A stretch of DNA of 64,000 nucleotides, taken from Hemileia vastatrix. Taxonomy: Eukaryota; Basidiomycota; Pucciniomycetes; Pucciniales; Zaghouaniaceae. The position numbers were made by a program, and so were the translations under genes. Location: positions 5,228,501 to 5,292,500 of the forward strand of contig JASXTE010000017.1 of the NCBI GenBank assembly GCA_030280995.1. The letters are read 5' to 3'. The notes under the pieces are model-generated. The model worked only from the letters and a program-made list of their open reading frames with translations. It was not told where the DNA came from and made no database searches. How positions within the stretch are numbered: position 1 is the first letter of the stretch; each line of letters opens with the position of its first letter. Positions 33,701-45,810 of the stretch are shown one piece after another.

Positions 33701-33961
33701 CCTATTTCTCTTATAAAACCATACCGTTCTAATGATACTTCTCTATTTTTAAGAAGATCATGAAGGCATAAACAGCAACCTGAAGAAATAGTTGAAAAAG
33801 CAAAAATTGAAAAGATACTTAAAATGAGATACCTTACTAAAGAAAAGGAAGCTGAGTATCTATTAGGCTTTAAAAATAAATCAAGTGAATATGACCAGTG
33901 GATTCATGAAAATATAATCTCTGATCTCAAAAAACTCTTAAAAAATTTTAAAGCCAAATAA
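30702..33961 (+). pseudogene. B0 pol (RT-RH-IN-chromodomain), decayed
   Basis: Reverse transcriptase 31060-31816: KYCVISPVLISYEKDKA, MPFGPKNTH, intact VYIDDIIVLS. RNase H 31960-32240: LLYMDASFICLGASL, LECLEVVWAL, TDCSAVKSLL. Integrase from 32560: HEDLLEGHFD (normal H-x6-H), CDSCQKSK, then KFATG where the first catalytic Asp is replaced by Lys, VSDRNLKFTS, and HHPQTDGLEERM with the catalytic Glu kept. The GPY/F and chromodomain end at about 33961. More than ten stops occur, scattered singly. Confidence 0.85.
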
Positions 33962-34708
33962 TACTGTTGAAAATACACTATATGTAATATAGAAATGTAT
34001 AAAATATTTTTTCTATTCACTTCTTCATTAAATAATTAAAATGTCTTGGCATTTTTTATTGTTTTTTTGAGTGAGGGAGTTTAAATCTAGGTATCCCCAG
34101 GACTGAGTATTTCTTATGTTTAAAAAAGAAAAAAACTTAATTTCATCAAGCTTATAAGTTAAATTTATGATTTTAATACCTGTATATATGGTAATTGTGC
34201 TTATATATATATATATTATACTATTATATGACTTTTATAAGTTTTAATAGCTTATATATAGCCCCATAATACTTATTAAGGCTCTAGTCTAGCTATAATA
34301 TACTTATCTTATGTGATATTAAGTAATTATAGCCATAAATAAGCTTATATGTATGCATAAGCCTCATATTCAGTGAAAGATGCAGTTATACTATAAATAT
34401 ATAGGTATATATGTGGGTTTAACCCTCTAAATAGCTTATAATATTTATTTTTTGTTTATTTTAGATCATCTTTGGGCATTCAATTGACTCACCATGCCTA
34501 CACAAGCATATACACCTTTTTCAGATGCATATATCCAGTTTGGAAAACTTAATCTGCTTCCTTTGATGGATTTTTACAGATTTATGGGTTGGGATATGAT
34601 TACTGGGTCAATGTGGAGGCTTGGGGATGTTATTGGGGGCTTGGAAAGCTAATTCTATGCATTTATTTGCTTTAGGTTTCATTTTATTATCTTTGGATGA
34701 GTTATATT

Positions 34709-35302
34709 TGTTAGAAATAATAAGAAATTTTAATCAGAGTAGGTCTTCTCCTCTAGTAGCTTTAGAATGAAGCTGAAGGTTGACTTAAATGTGCACTAAC
34801 CTGAAATGTAGAATTGAAATTTGTACAGAAATGTTTATGATATTGATGAGAAACAGTAGTGATAAAAGTTATAATCACAAAAGTTTAGCACACCTAAACA
34901 TGTATAATGTTTCTTCTCACTAATCCAGATCAAAAGTGTAACAATAACAGTGTGCTAAACTATTGTATTCAATGTAAGTATAGTAGTATTCATATTAAAT
35001 TTATTAAAAAGCACAAGTTTTAATCAGATTAAGTCTTCTCCTCTAGTAGCTTTAGGATGAGGCTGAAGGCTGATTTAAATGTGTACTAAGCTGCAATGTA
35101 GAATGGCAATTTGTACAGAGATGTTTACAATATTGATGAGCAAAAGAACTGATTAGATTTATGAGAATCAGAAACAAAGTACTAGGGCTATTTATATTGA
35201 GAAACAATCTTTCATTATAGGACAATACATATTCTGTACCTTCTACATTCAGTTAATATCATTCTACTTTGGGAAAAATAATGTCATAACTACAAGTTTA
35301 CA
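34709..35302. mobile_element. TRIM-like insert with ~135-bp direct repeats
   Basis: Two direct repeats (about 34722-34855 and 35013-35148) share TTTTAATCAGA, CTTCTCCTCTAGTAGCTTTA and GATATTGATGAG. The unit starts TGTTAG and could end TTTACA at 35302. The host LTR word TTTCATTTTATT...GGATGAGTTAT is present on both sides, so a ~45-bp stretch is duplicated. That is too long for a simple TSD, so a recombination origin is possible. Confidence 0.5.
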
Positions 35303-35726
35303 TGAAGAAATTTAAATATTATGTATTATACAAAAAAACCTTTATGTTTTGTGTTTCATTTTATTCTCTAGGGATGAGTTATTTTACTTATTTTCTTATG
35401 GTATTCACTTCTATCTTTTTTCTCTATTTCTTGTATGGGTGTATGACATCATTAATTGTGATTAAGGGCCCTTACTGGAGTTCTGGGTGTTTAAACTGTT
35501 TAAATTGGACGTAATGGGGTGGTAATGAGCCCTCACAGTGCTGTAATTTCTAGGGATAGTAGTTTCATCATCTGGATTGAAGGTCTGTGCACTCCACTGG
35601 ATTTTTGTATAAGTAAAGGAGGATTCAGCCAGTTATGGACATTGCTTAATTACTACACATCAAATAAGAAATATTAAACAACTATTAGAATATAAAAGTA
35701 TTTTAAAGCCCTTACAAATTTATATT

Positions 35727-35927
35727 AGGGGGTATTTAAAGTTAGAAATCTTTCATTTTACAATACCTCTTTTTTCAGCCAAATCAACTATGATTACTTT
35801 TTTAAATATTCCATATTGTGCCCCCAAACCACCTTTTTACTAAGGATAAATGTCAATTTTGTGGCTATCTTTTTGTGTTGTGAAATAAATTTTAAATAAC
35901 TACACATTTCTAACTTTGATACCCCTT
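35727..35927. mobile_element. MITE M1, 201 bp
   Basis: TIRs AGGGGGTATTTAAAGTTAGAA and, at the right end, TTTCTAACTTTGATACCCCTT; ATT flanks both sides (35724-35726, 35928-35930). The paralogous LTR at about 25935 lacks this segment, giving an empty site. The interior matches M3 in inverted orientation (GTAATCATAGTTGATTTGG). Confidence 0.88.
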
Positions 35928-35988
35928 ATTATCTTTATAGAAGATGTAATTATATTTTATTAGCCTATTTTCCACCACTAGTCCACCC

Positions 35989-37257
35989 TGTCAGCCAGGC
36001 TGTACCAGAAGCCCAGTAAATGTTATGTTAATTTATTAGACCTGAAAGAGGGCGTTAAAATATGCATGTTATGTATATAAATTTATATTTTATTGCATAT
36101 TGAAATTATATAATTATCTTATTAAATATAAGTAAAATAAGTATTATATTAATTTAATTATTATATAAATTATTTATAAATTTAAAATAAGCATGATGTA
36201 TTTTATATTCTATAAATTATGGCCCATTTTTATGTATTTAATAAATATAAATTAATAATTAATTAATTATAAACATATATTATAAATTATAAGTGTAAAA
36301 TTAACTTATAATGTAATTAAATTAATTAATTGAATTTATATATTAAATAAAGCCTTACATATCTTATTAAACAATAATATTGGGCGCTTTTTTGATCCTT
36401 AATTGTGTCAGTAAAATTATTAAGTAAATTAAAACACTTATTTAATAAGATGGTATTTAAATTCTCACTTTAAATTAGAAATATCATTAAATTAATTATT
36501 TGTTTCATTTAGACTCGTTATTGAATTAATTACATAGTTAAAACAATTAATTGATTTTTCCTTTCACTGGGTTAAATTGATTACATAAATTTTGGGGTGC
36601 AAATAATTATATTTGTTTTAATTAAACCATTTACATCTTACTGTAATATCTGTTAAGGATTTTTTTCCTCACAGTTTTCATGTATCATACTCACTTAGTT
36701 ACTCATTATATTAATTAATTGTTTTGGGAATTCATGGTGGGAAAAAAATTTACTTACTCACCGGTTTAGTTTATTTTTTAATTTTTTTTCTCTTAAATTC
36801 TATGTTTTAATTAAATTCTTTTGGTTTCTTGTTTCAAATTACTAATATTTTGTATATACATTATTGAGGCGCTTCAGAGGTCTCCTTACCTATAAAAAGG
36901 CCTTGGAAGTCCCCTTTAGCTGCCATAACTTACATTACTTACAAATTTGATTACTATTATTATTTTTCTTGACACTACAAAGTCTAAAAAAATATTATAT
37001 AAATAACTAAAGGTTGCTTTAAGTCTATTAGTAATTATAATTGATATTTAAGCAGACATAAAATACTTAATTGATAAATAGTCCCCATCAAACAAGTACT
37101 CCTTGTCATGTCAATTCTCACAAATTTGTTGTTACACCTCTTTTATCAGTTATTTTATTTCTTTTATTTTTTTTATTTCTTTCTATCTTTTATTACTCCC
37201 TTTTATTTCTCTCTCCTCCTTCTTCCTCTTCTCCTTCTTCTAGACAACTGGCTGACA
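35989..37257 (+). repeat. Family-B LTR a
   Basis: 1269 bp, TGTCAGCCAGGCTGTACCAG to CAACTGGCTGACA. TATA-like CTATAAAAAGGCC lies at 36890-36902, preceded by GGCGCTTCAGAGG, a block shared by all family-B LTRs. It is more diverged from b and c than they are from each other. Confidence 0.88.
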
Positions 37258-37947
37258 ATTGGGGGCCTTTTCTGAATGGCAAGGACACCTTTCAATGAAT
37301 GAGATAAGGCATGGACCACCTAAAGCAAAAAAGACAATTTTTGCCACAACCATGTTTCAAACTTGGGTTCAACCTTTTTGGTTTATATTAGATTAAATTT
37401 TATATATTTAAAAGTGATTTCTCAATCACTATAGTAAGTAAAACTTTGCACCTCTCAATTATATTCTTAAATTTTTATTGCAATTACAGTGATTTTGGCT
37501 TAATTGCTGAATCACTGAGTGTAAGTGATGTTTTTTTAAATTTTTTCCTAGTTGACCATAATAGAGTTATACTCTTAGTCCTAGAGGATCATGGAAATTT
37601 TTTAATAAATTATTAACTTAATTTTTTACAATTTTTTTTTTGATTTATTGGTTGACCATAATAGTACTCAGTGCTTGGTCCCAATATTACCAATATATTT
37701 TTTGGTATTAATTTTTTTGGTTGACTTATTATACCTTTTTGGTTGGTCCCATAAACATTATTGTTATTTCTTAATGAAAAAATTTGTAATTACATATTTC
37801 TTGTATTACATTTTTGTTAATCAATTGATTTTTAAATAAAATTTAAAAAATTTATTTTTTTTAAAATAAATCATTTGATTACTTTTTTATTTTGAAAATA
37901 CTAATTAGAATCATTAAAATCATTTTGATTTTTTGTTCTCAGTTTTA

Positions 37948-40900
37948 ATGTCTGGTAGTTTGGCAAACAGCATGGATAATCTGCATGTGGATAAAATTGA
38001 AGTGGATGTTGATAATGAATCTGTAGGTTCTTCAAAATTTACTTACAATAATTTTTCAGCTGACAAACAACCTTCATACCCTTCAGGATGTAGAAATTTC
38101 AGGAGAAGTGGAAAACCCCCCTCACCAAACTACTCTGAGAGAAGTAAAACCCTAGAAAAATCAGGAAAATACTCGAAATGGTATAAGAATAAAAAAGATC
38201 CCTCTTACACAACAAATAAAAAACCTTTCCACCCACATAAAATAACTGAAGGCAGAAAGCTTGAAATACAAGGCAAGAGTAGAAACACTCTAGAAACAGA
38301 TGCAGGAGCTATTAAATCACAAGCAGGTTCAACTTCCTCCTTTCACAGCCTCTCAGTCTCAGTCTCAGCCTCAACCTCAGCCCCATCAGGCACCCAGATC
38401 CTTCACTCAAAATCAAAGCACCCTGAAAGTGGAAATGTGGAAATGGGATTACCTGATGAACCATTACAAACAGAATTTTCAGCAGCCAGCAGCTCAACAT
38501 ACTGGCCCATCCAGGACACCAACCTACCATCTATCTCCTCAGGCCCATCCTTATCAGGGAGGCAGAAGAAAGAAGGCACATGGGAGGTTTCCTCCCTTGC
38601 CATGGTAAGAAACTTGTTTGATAAACATGTTGGTATGTATCATCACAAATATTCTTCCACAGGTAATATTGTGGATCATGGTGAAAGAACAGTTAAACTC
38701 ATAAAGAGAAATATTCCTTTGATGAGTAATGCTAATGATGTAATTAGTAAATTATCATTTGATGAACCTTTAAATTTGACTTCTACTTCTTTAATTAATC
38801 CTTCTCTTGCTTTTAAAAATGATTCTGTTTCCACTTAATTCTATACCTTTCTTGAGAAAACTTCTGAGGATATATTGAAAGATACTCTTGATTTTAATGT
38901 TGTAAAAGACAAAAATTTGAGAGATGTATTAGTACATGAAAGTGATAGATTGAATAATTTGAATTTAAATTGTAAAGTAAGCTCTTCTGTAGAAGATAAA
39001 GCTTATTTTAAAATCAAAGAAACTTTGAATATTATTCTTAGCCAACAAAAACAAATAAGAAGTGATCACAGAGATATCTCATATAAAAATATTCATCTGC
39101 ATAAAACCTTAAGTGAATAAAAACCCCTTATTGAGGAGAATTATTCATTGAAAAGTGAAATTAAGTCTCTACACAATGAGTTGAAAATGCTGAAAAATGA
39201 TTTCCAAGCTCTGACTACCAAACACACAGTTTTTGAGGACAGAAATGTTTTATTTCTTGAAAAATAAATGAACAGCTGTCTGAAATTCCAAGGATAAGAA
39301 ATTATTTGTCAGACCTACAAGAAAAATTTTCAGCCTTAACCATCAATCATTATGTTGTGGATGAAAATGCTGCCAATCAGCTGCATAAAAATAAAGGAAA
39401 AGAGCCTGAACAAAGCAGCTCTTTTCTTCCCCATATTTCAGCCATTAAACCAACTACCAATGAGTCTGTAAAATATTTTGCTACCAGCAAAATAGCATTA
39501 ATGTGGTATGAATCTGTCTTTTTGAAAAATCAACATTATACTTGGAAAGAGTGGTAAACATTAATTTAAAACCAATTTGGTGGTTCCAAAGTCAGGCTTG
39601 CCCAGCAGAGATTATATGAGAATGCTAAATATGCATCCTCCTCCCCTGAAAAACCTATTTTTTTCCTAATGAAAATTATGGAAATTCTTAGAGCCATGGA
39701 TCCTAAAATGGATTATGATGTTTGGAGAGATAAAATTCTCTACAAATTACCAAACTCTCTGAGAGATTTGATTGTGGCAAGGACTGAGCATGCAAGAGAG
39801 AATTCTTCCTTTATTAATATCTGTAATGAAGTCCTCCTAAATCATAGATATGAACCATGGAATTATCCTCTTAAATCTTATCATGACCAACAAATGCTTT
39901 CCACAAAACTTTCAGACAAAACTGGTAGACCTTCTTCCCTAGTTGCACCAGAGAAATATGCAACAAACACTTGTTTTAAATGTAACAAACCATGGAAGAA
40001 AATACATATTTGTGACAGGAAAGTTCTTCTTGTTGAACAATATAAGTAATCTGAAAATACTCAAGCTGATCTTGATGATTCCTCCAGTAACTGTAATATC
40101 AATATCTCTTATTACCATGAGTCTTCTCAGGAAGTTCTAGTTTTAGAAAAGGATATCCATTATTTAGATAACTGGTCTGATAATTTTGATATTAACTTCT
40201 CTTCTGTAGAAAATGCTGAAGTAATTAAAGATATTACTGACAGTTCCATTTTAATATCACTTTGAGAGCTCCAGTTATCATAAATGGTAAAAATGTTGAG
40301 ATTATTCTTGACTCTGGTGCTGGAGGAAGTGTAGTGTCTGAGAAAGCACTAGCTTCTGTGGATAAGGATTATCAATGAAATTATTACCTATAACATTTGA
40401 AAAATGAAAGGTTATGGTTCTGTGTTATGTTCCATTGGCAAACACAAAACCACTGTCTTCTTTAAATATAATGGTGGTTTTTCAGAGCTATTTGTGAATT
40501 TGTTGTGATGAAAAATGAAAATTTAAGCAATTGATTTATCATGGGAAATGACATTTTAACCATTTTTGGAATTAAGTTGGATCCTGAAAACAATTGTTTT
40601 ACCTTGGGCTTGAATGGGAAAAGAAAATTTAAAATTTCATCTTCTAAGAAGCATTCTGCACCCTTATTAAAATATTGTCACTCTTTGATCCAATGTAAAG
40701 GCAGACAAACAGATTAAATGGATGAATTATTGTCTGAAATTGAAACAGCTTCATTTGGTGATCAATTAATGGTTGATCAGAAAGATTCAATAATAGCCTT
40801 AATTACATTTTTCCCTATGGCTTTTGCTCATGGTTCTCATGTCTTAGGAATTGTTAAGGATGAAATGAAAATTACTTTATCCTGTAATTTTAATGATATT

Positions 40901-43814
40901 CCTCCTAGTCTTAAGAAAAAACCATATCCTGCTTCTCCAACAAAGAGAAAGGATATTGAAGATAATATTTCCACCTTAATAAAAATGAATATCATTGAAA
41001 AGGCAGATGTCACCTCAAAATATTGTGTCATCTCCCCAGTTTGGATTTCTTATGAAAAAGATAAGGCTAGAATATTAGGGGATTATAGAGCATTAAACAC
41101 TTATACTTTTCATGATATTTATCTTTACCTAGAATTAATTCAATACATGCTACCTTTCAAGGTGCAAAATTTTTTAGTTGTCAGGATGGTAATAAAGGTT
41201 ACCATCAAATACCTGTTGAGAAAAATTTACAAAATTTCTTGCTTATTGCTACTCATATGGGAATATATAAGTATTTTAGGATGACACTTGGCCCTTAAAA
41301 TGCACCTACAGTTTTTCAGAAAGTAATGGATAACACTTTCCATCAGGAGATAATTGAAGGATGGCTAATGGTATATATTGATGACATTATAGTTTTTTCT
41401 AAAACTTTTGATGAAAATATGATTCACTTAAATAGAGTTTTCCAAAAAATGGATGAATCTAATATGACCTTGTCCTTGAAAAAGTGTAAGTTTGGTTTTC
41501 AATCCTTGAAAGTCCTTGGCCATGTTGTGTCAGGCTTAAAAATTTGTGTAGCCCAGAATAAATTTTCTTAAATTCAAAATGTATTAGAACAAACTTCTGT
41601 GAGAAAAATCCAAATTTTTTTGGGTATGTGTGGCTATTATAGACAATATATTAAAAATTATCAGGTCATAGCCTTATCTCTTACCAAACTGACCAGAAAA
41701 GATGTTGTCAGTATCTGGAATAATGACTGTCAAAAAGCTTTTGATACATTGAAAAATTGTTTAATGACAGCCCCTATCTTGGCTCTTCCAGATTTCAACA
41801 AACCTTTTCTCCTTTACACAGATGCTAGCTTTGTTGAACTGGGTGCTGCCCTTCACCAAAAACAAATTATTAATGATTAATCCTCAGAAGTTGTAATTTT
41901 TTATATTTCAAGAACCTTGAGAAATATTGAATTGAAATATGGTGCCACTCAATTAGAGTGTTTAGCTGTTGTTTGGGCTCTTGAGAAACTTCGCTATTAC
42001 CTAGACGACCAAATATTTGAATTGGTAACTGACTGTGGTGCTGTCGAATCCCTCTTGAACCTAAAGAAACAAAATAGACATATGTTTAGGTGGCAACTTG
42101 CTGTTCAAGAGTACAGATGAAGAATGACAATTATCCATAGAGCTGGAACTTTTCACTTCATTTTTGATATGCTTTCAAAGCTGCCTCTTCCAAATAATGA
42201 CTCCAATCCTGCCTTTGTGCCTGAAGGTGATACTTTTCATATACATGGTGTATATATTGTTGATATGGAAGAAGAACTGTTACAATTAATTCTGGATTCA
42301 TATGATAAAGATTCTGATTTAAATAAATTGGTTACAATCTTGAATGATCCAGAGAATGCTTCTATTCAAGAATTGATAAAAAATCTTCCTCCAAAGTACC
42401 AGAGTGCTTTGAGTAAAGGAAAATTTTCCATTGAAGAAGGTTATATTTATTACAGGATAAAACTGACCAATGTCATTTTTATTCCTCCTTCCATGAAAGA
42501 AACAATCTTAAAACTTTGACATGATGACATATTAGCAGGAAATTTTGATCTAAAGAAAACAATTATCAGAATTGAAAACACTTCTTGGTGGGCTAATATG
42601 TCTGAAGACACTAAATTATATGTTGAATCATGTGATTATTGTCAAAAATCTAAAAGATTGACAGGTAAAAGAGCAGGATTGTTGCAACATATTGAAGCAC
42701 CTAATGCTCCTTGGCAAATCACTAACATAGATTTTGTCACTGGCCTTCCTGTAGCAGGTAAAGACAGTTATAACTCTTGTTGGTTAATAGTGGATAGATT
42801 CACCAAAATATGCAAATTTATTCCCAACCACAAAGATTTGTCCACAAAAGAATTAGCTTTCCTATGGTGGTCTTACATGTTTAACATTATTGGATTTTCA
42901 AAAGTCATTATTTCTGATAGAGACCCAAAATTTACATCTGAACTTTGGACTTCCTTGATGCATATTTGTGGCTGTAAGTTAAAATTGTCTACAGCTCACC
43001 ATCCTCAGACTGATGGTCTAGCTTAAAGAATGATTCAAACTCTGGAAGATATGATTAGAAGGTATTGTGCCTTTGGATTAGAATATAAAGACAATGACAG
43101 ACTTACTCATGACTGGGTCAGTCTACTACCTGGTCTTGAATTTGCATATAATAGCACTGTTCATTCTGTAACTGAGAAAAAGCCTTTTGAGCTTTGGTTA
43201 GGTTATGTCCTCAACACTCCTGCTGAAATTCTCAATAATAAATTACCCAAGTTGGAACTACATCCTGGTGTAAGATCTTTTATGCAAATGCAATAGATAT
43301 TCAGAAAACATGCTTAAAGCTGTATTTATAAAGCATTTAAATATGAAAATAGAAGATAGGATAAATCCCATAAAGAAAACACATTTAAAAAGGGTGATGA
43401 AGTGTTGATATCTACTGTCCATTTCAATCTACAAGGTAACAACAAATTAAAAGATCCTTTTGTGGGACCGTTTGTTGTTATAAGAATGGTTGGAGATAAT
43501 GCAGTAGAAGTTGTATTGTATTCTCCATATGATAGGGAAAATCCTGTTTTTCCCATTTCTTTACTTAAGCCTTATACTTCCAACTGTGACTTATTTCCCA
43601 AAGAAGGGAAAGACCTAAGAAAAACCCTCAGGAAGTCACAGAAACTGCAGAAACTGATAAAATTCTCAATGATAGAATTATTGCTTCTGAAAGAGGTACT
43701 GAATATTTATTGAGATATAAAAACAAATCATCTGAACATGATGCATGGATACCTGGAAAGGAAATTTCAAATCTTCCTACTCTGTTAAAGAATTATAAAA
43801 AGAAAAAATCTTAG
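37948..43814 (+). pseudogene. B1 gag-pol polyprotein, broken
   Basis: ATG 37948 (MSGSLANSMDNLHVDKIE). The N-terminal gag frame is open to 38838. Capsid-like part about 39480-39900 (MWYESVFLKNQHYTW, DPKMDYDVWRDKI). Knuckle at about 39970 (CFKCNKPWKKIHIC). Protease DSGAG near 40312; the reverse transcriptase core is split by frameshifts, but MVYIDDIIVFS is intact near 41369. RNase H LLYTDASFVELGAAL. Integrase 42500-43020: HDDILAGNFD with His replaced by Asn, CDYCQKSK, NIDFVTGLP, ISDRDPKFTS, then TDGLA-stop at 43024-43026. GPY/F FVGPFVVIRMVG; after a frameshift near 43600 the chromodomain ends at 43814. Frame changes occur near 39250, 40080-40700 and 41300. Confidence 0.88.
38300..38608 (+). other. 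Second open frame in B1 gag region (Gln/Pro-rich)
   Basis: A 102-codon frame offset from the main frame begins MQELLNHKQVQLPPF, continues QSQPQPQPHQAPRSF, VEMWKWDYLMNHY, SRTPTYHLSPQ and ends PLPW-TAA. B2 has the same frame (46154-46456) and B0 a decayed version. It stops exactly at a GGTAAG donor-like site. Confidence 0.5.
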
Positions 43815-43847
43815 CATTTTTTTATTGTTTTTTTTAGAGTGAGGGAG

Positions 43848-45146
43848 TGTCAGACAGGCTATACTAGGAGCCCAGTAGATTTTATGTCAATTTACTGTAA
43901 CTAAAAGAGGGTGTAAAAATATGCATGTTATGTATATAAATTAATATTGTATTGCATATTAAAATTATATAAGTTTCTTATTAAATATAAGTAAAATAAG
44001 TATTATATTAATTTTATTATTATATAAATTATTTATACATTTAAATAAAGCATTATATATTTTATATTCTATAGATTATGGCCCATTTTTATGTATTTAA
44101 TAAATATAAATTAATAATTAATTAATTATAAACATATATTATAATCATAAGTGTGAAATTAACTTATAATGTAATTAAATTAATTTATTAAATTTATATA
44201 TTAAATAAAGCCTTACATATCTTATTAAACAGTAATATTGGGTACTTTTTTGACCCTTAATTGTGTCAGTAAAATTATTAAATAAATTAAAACACTTATT
44301 TAATAAGATGGTATTGAAATTCTCACTTCAAATTAGAAATATCATTAAATTAATTATTTGTTTCATTTAAATTAGTTGTTGAATTAATTAAATAGTTAAA
44401 AAAATTAATTAAATTTGCTTTATAATGGATTAAATTGATTACATTGATTTTTGCATGAAAATAATTCTATTTGTTTTAATTAAACCCTTTACATCTCACT
44501 GTAATATCTGTTTTGGGTTTCTTTACTCACAGCTCTTATGTTTTAGACTTACTTAGTAACTGATTATTTTAATTAATTTTTTTGGGAACTTATGGTTAGA
44601 AAAATGGTTACTTACTCACGGGTTCAGTTTATTGTTTCATGTTTTTCTCTCAATATCTATGTTTTAGTTATATTCTTTTATATTCTTGTTTTAACTTATT
44701 ACTATTTTGTAATTACTCATTTGTGGCACTTCAGAGGATCCCTTGCCTATTAAAAGGCTTTGGATAATCCCCTGTAGCCGCACCACTTATTATACACTCA
44801 CCATTTAAACATATTTTTTAATATAATACATTTATTATTATTTTTATTAGTACTAAAATTCTAATCTAAATTCTATGTAGATATCTATAGTTTCAATAAG
44901 TCTATTATTAATAACAGTGTTTTCTGTGCAGAGATAGTAATACTTATTTTAAATAAATATATTATAATTTAATAAGACTCACTGTTGTGTCAAATCCCAA
45001 GAAATTCTTGTTGCCTTATTTTTTCTAAAATAATTTTATTAATTTATTAATTCATTTATCTACCTTCTAAACTTTTTCCTATTTTTCCTCCTCCTCCTCT
45101 CTGTTCTCTCCATCTTCTTCTCCTTCTTCTAGACGACTGGCTTACA
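43848..45146 (+). repeat. Family-B LTR b (shared by B1 and B2)
   Basis: 1299 bp, TGTCAGACAGGCTATACTAG to GACTGGCTTACA. It is the 3' LTR of B1 and the 5' LTR of B2. Only a handful of differences from LTR c are visible in the first 80 bp, many more from LTR a. Its TATA-like box is mutated (CCTATTAAAAGG, about 44747). Confidence 0.9.
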
Positions 45147-45810
45147 ATTGGGGGCCTTTCCAAACAACAATGACAATACACCACCTTGCAACAAAAGACA
45201 TTTCACACAGAACACCCAAGCCAAATAGAAAGTTTTTTCTGAGAACGTGTTTTGAACTTGGGTTTGAACTTTTAAGTTTATATTAAATTATATAATATAT
45301 AATTTTGAAGTGATTTCTCGATCACTATAGTAAGTTATCCTTTGCACCTCTCACTTATATTATTAAATTTTTATTGCAATAACAGTGATTGTAGCTTAAT
45401 CGCTGATTCACTGAGTGTAAGTTTTAAAATTTTTATTAATTTTTTATTCCTAGTTGAACATAATAGAGCTATACATTTAGTCCTAGAAGATCATTAAATT
45501 ATTTTTTGATTTATTGGTTGACCATAATAGTACTAAGTGCTTAGTCCCAATATTGCCAATATATTTTTTGGTATTAATTATTTTTTGTTGACTTATTAAA
45601 CCTTTTTGGTTGGTCTCATTTTAATTATTGGTATTTCTTAATTAATAATTGTAATTACATATATTTTGTATAACATTTTTTATTAATTAATTGATTTTGA
45701 ATAAAAAATTTAAAAATTTTTTTTTGTTAAAAAATCATTTAATTATATTTTATTTTGAAAATACAAATTTGCATCATTAAAATCATTTTAATTCTTTGTT
45801 CACAGTCTTC

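Larger units (their letters stand above)
26021..34079 (+). mobile_element. B0: degenerate family-B chromovirus, internal region
   Basis: Runs from ATTGGG after the 5' LTR to the purine tract GAGTGAGGGAG (34069-34079) before the 3' LTR. Without the 1471-bp LTR-like insert at 29231-30701 it measures about 6.6 kb, as in B1. It is the most diverged of the three copies and its LTRs (type E) differ from those of B1/B2. Confidence 0.85.
34080..35988 (+). repeat. 3' LTR of B0 (type E), with inserts, truncated by LTR a
   Basis: Begins TTTAAATCTAGGTATCCCCAG right after GAGTGAGGGAG. It carries the 34709-35302 insert and MITE M1, and breaks off at CACTAGTCCACCC where LTR a begins. The 5' LTR continues about 30 bp further. 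Net length is about 1.07 kb. Confidence 0.75.
37258..43847 (+). mobile_element. B1: family-B chromovirus internal region
   Basis: 6590 bp between LTR a and LTR b. ATTGGGGGCCTTT follows LTR a; TGGGGGCC from 37260 is a plausible tRNA primer-binding site at +3, and the same word follows LTR b. AGAGTGAGGGAG at 43836-43847 is the polypurine tract. Confidence 0.88.

Noticed and set aside
43326..43556. Minus-strand frame of 76 codons (and a similar one at 19931-20314)
   Set aside because: Antisense shadow of the conserved family-B GPY/F and chromodomain region.
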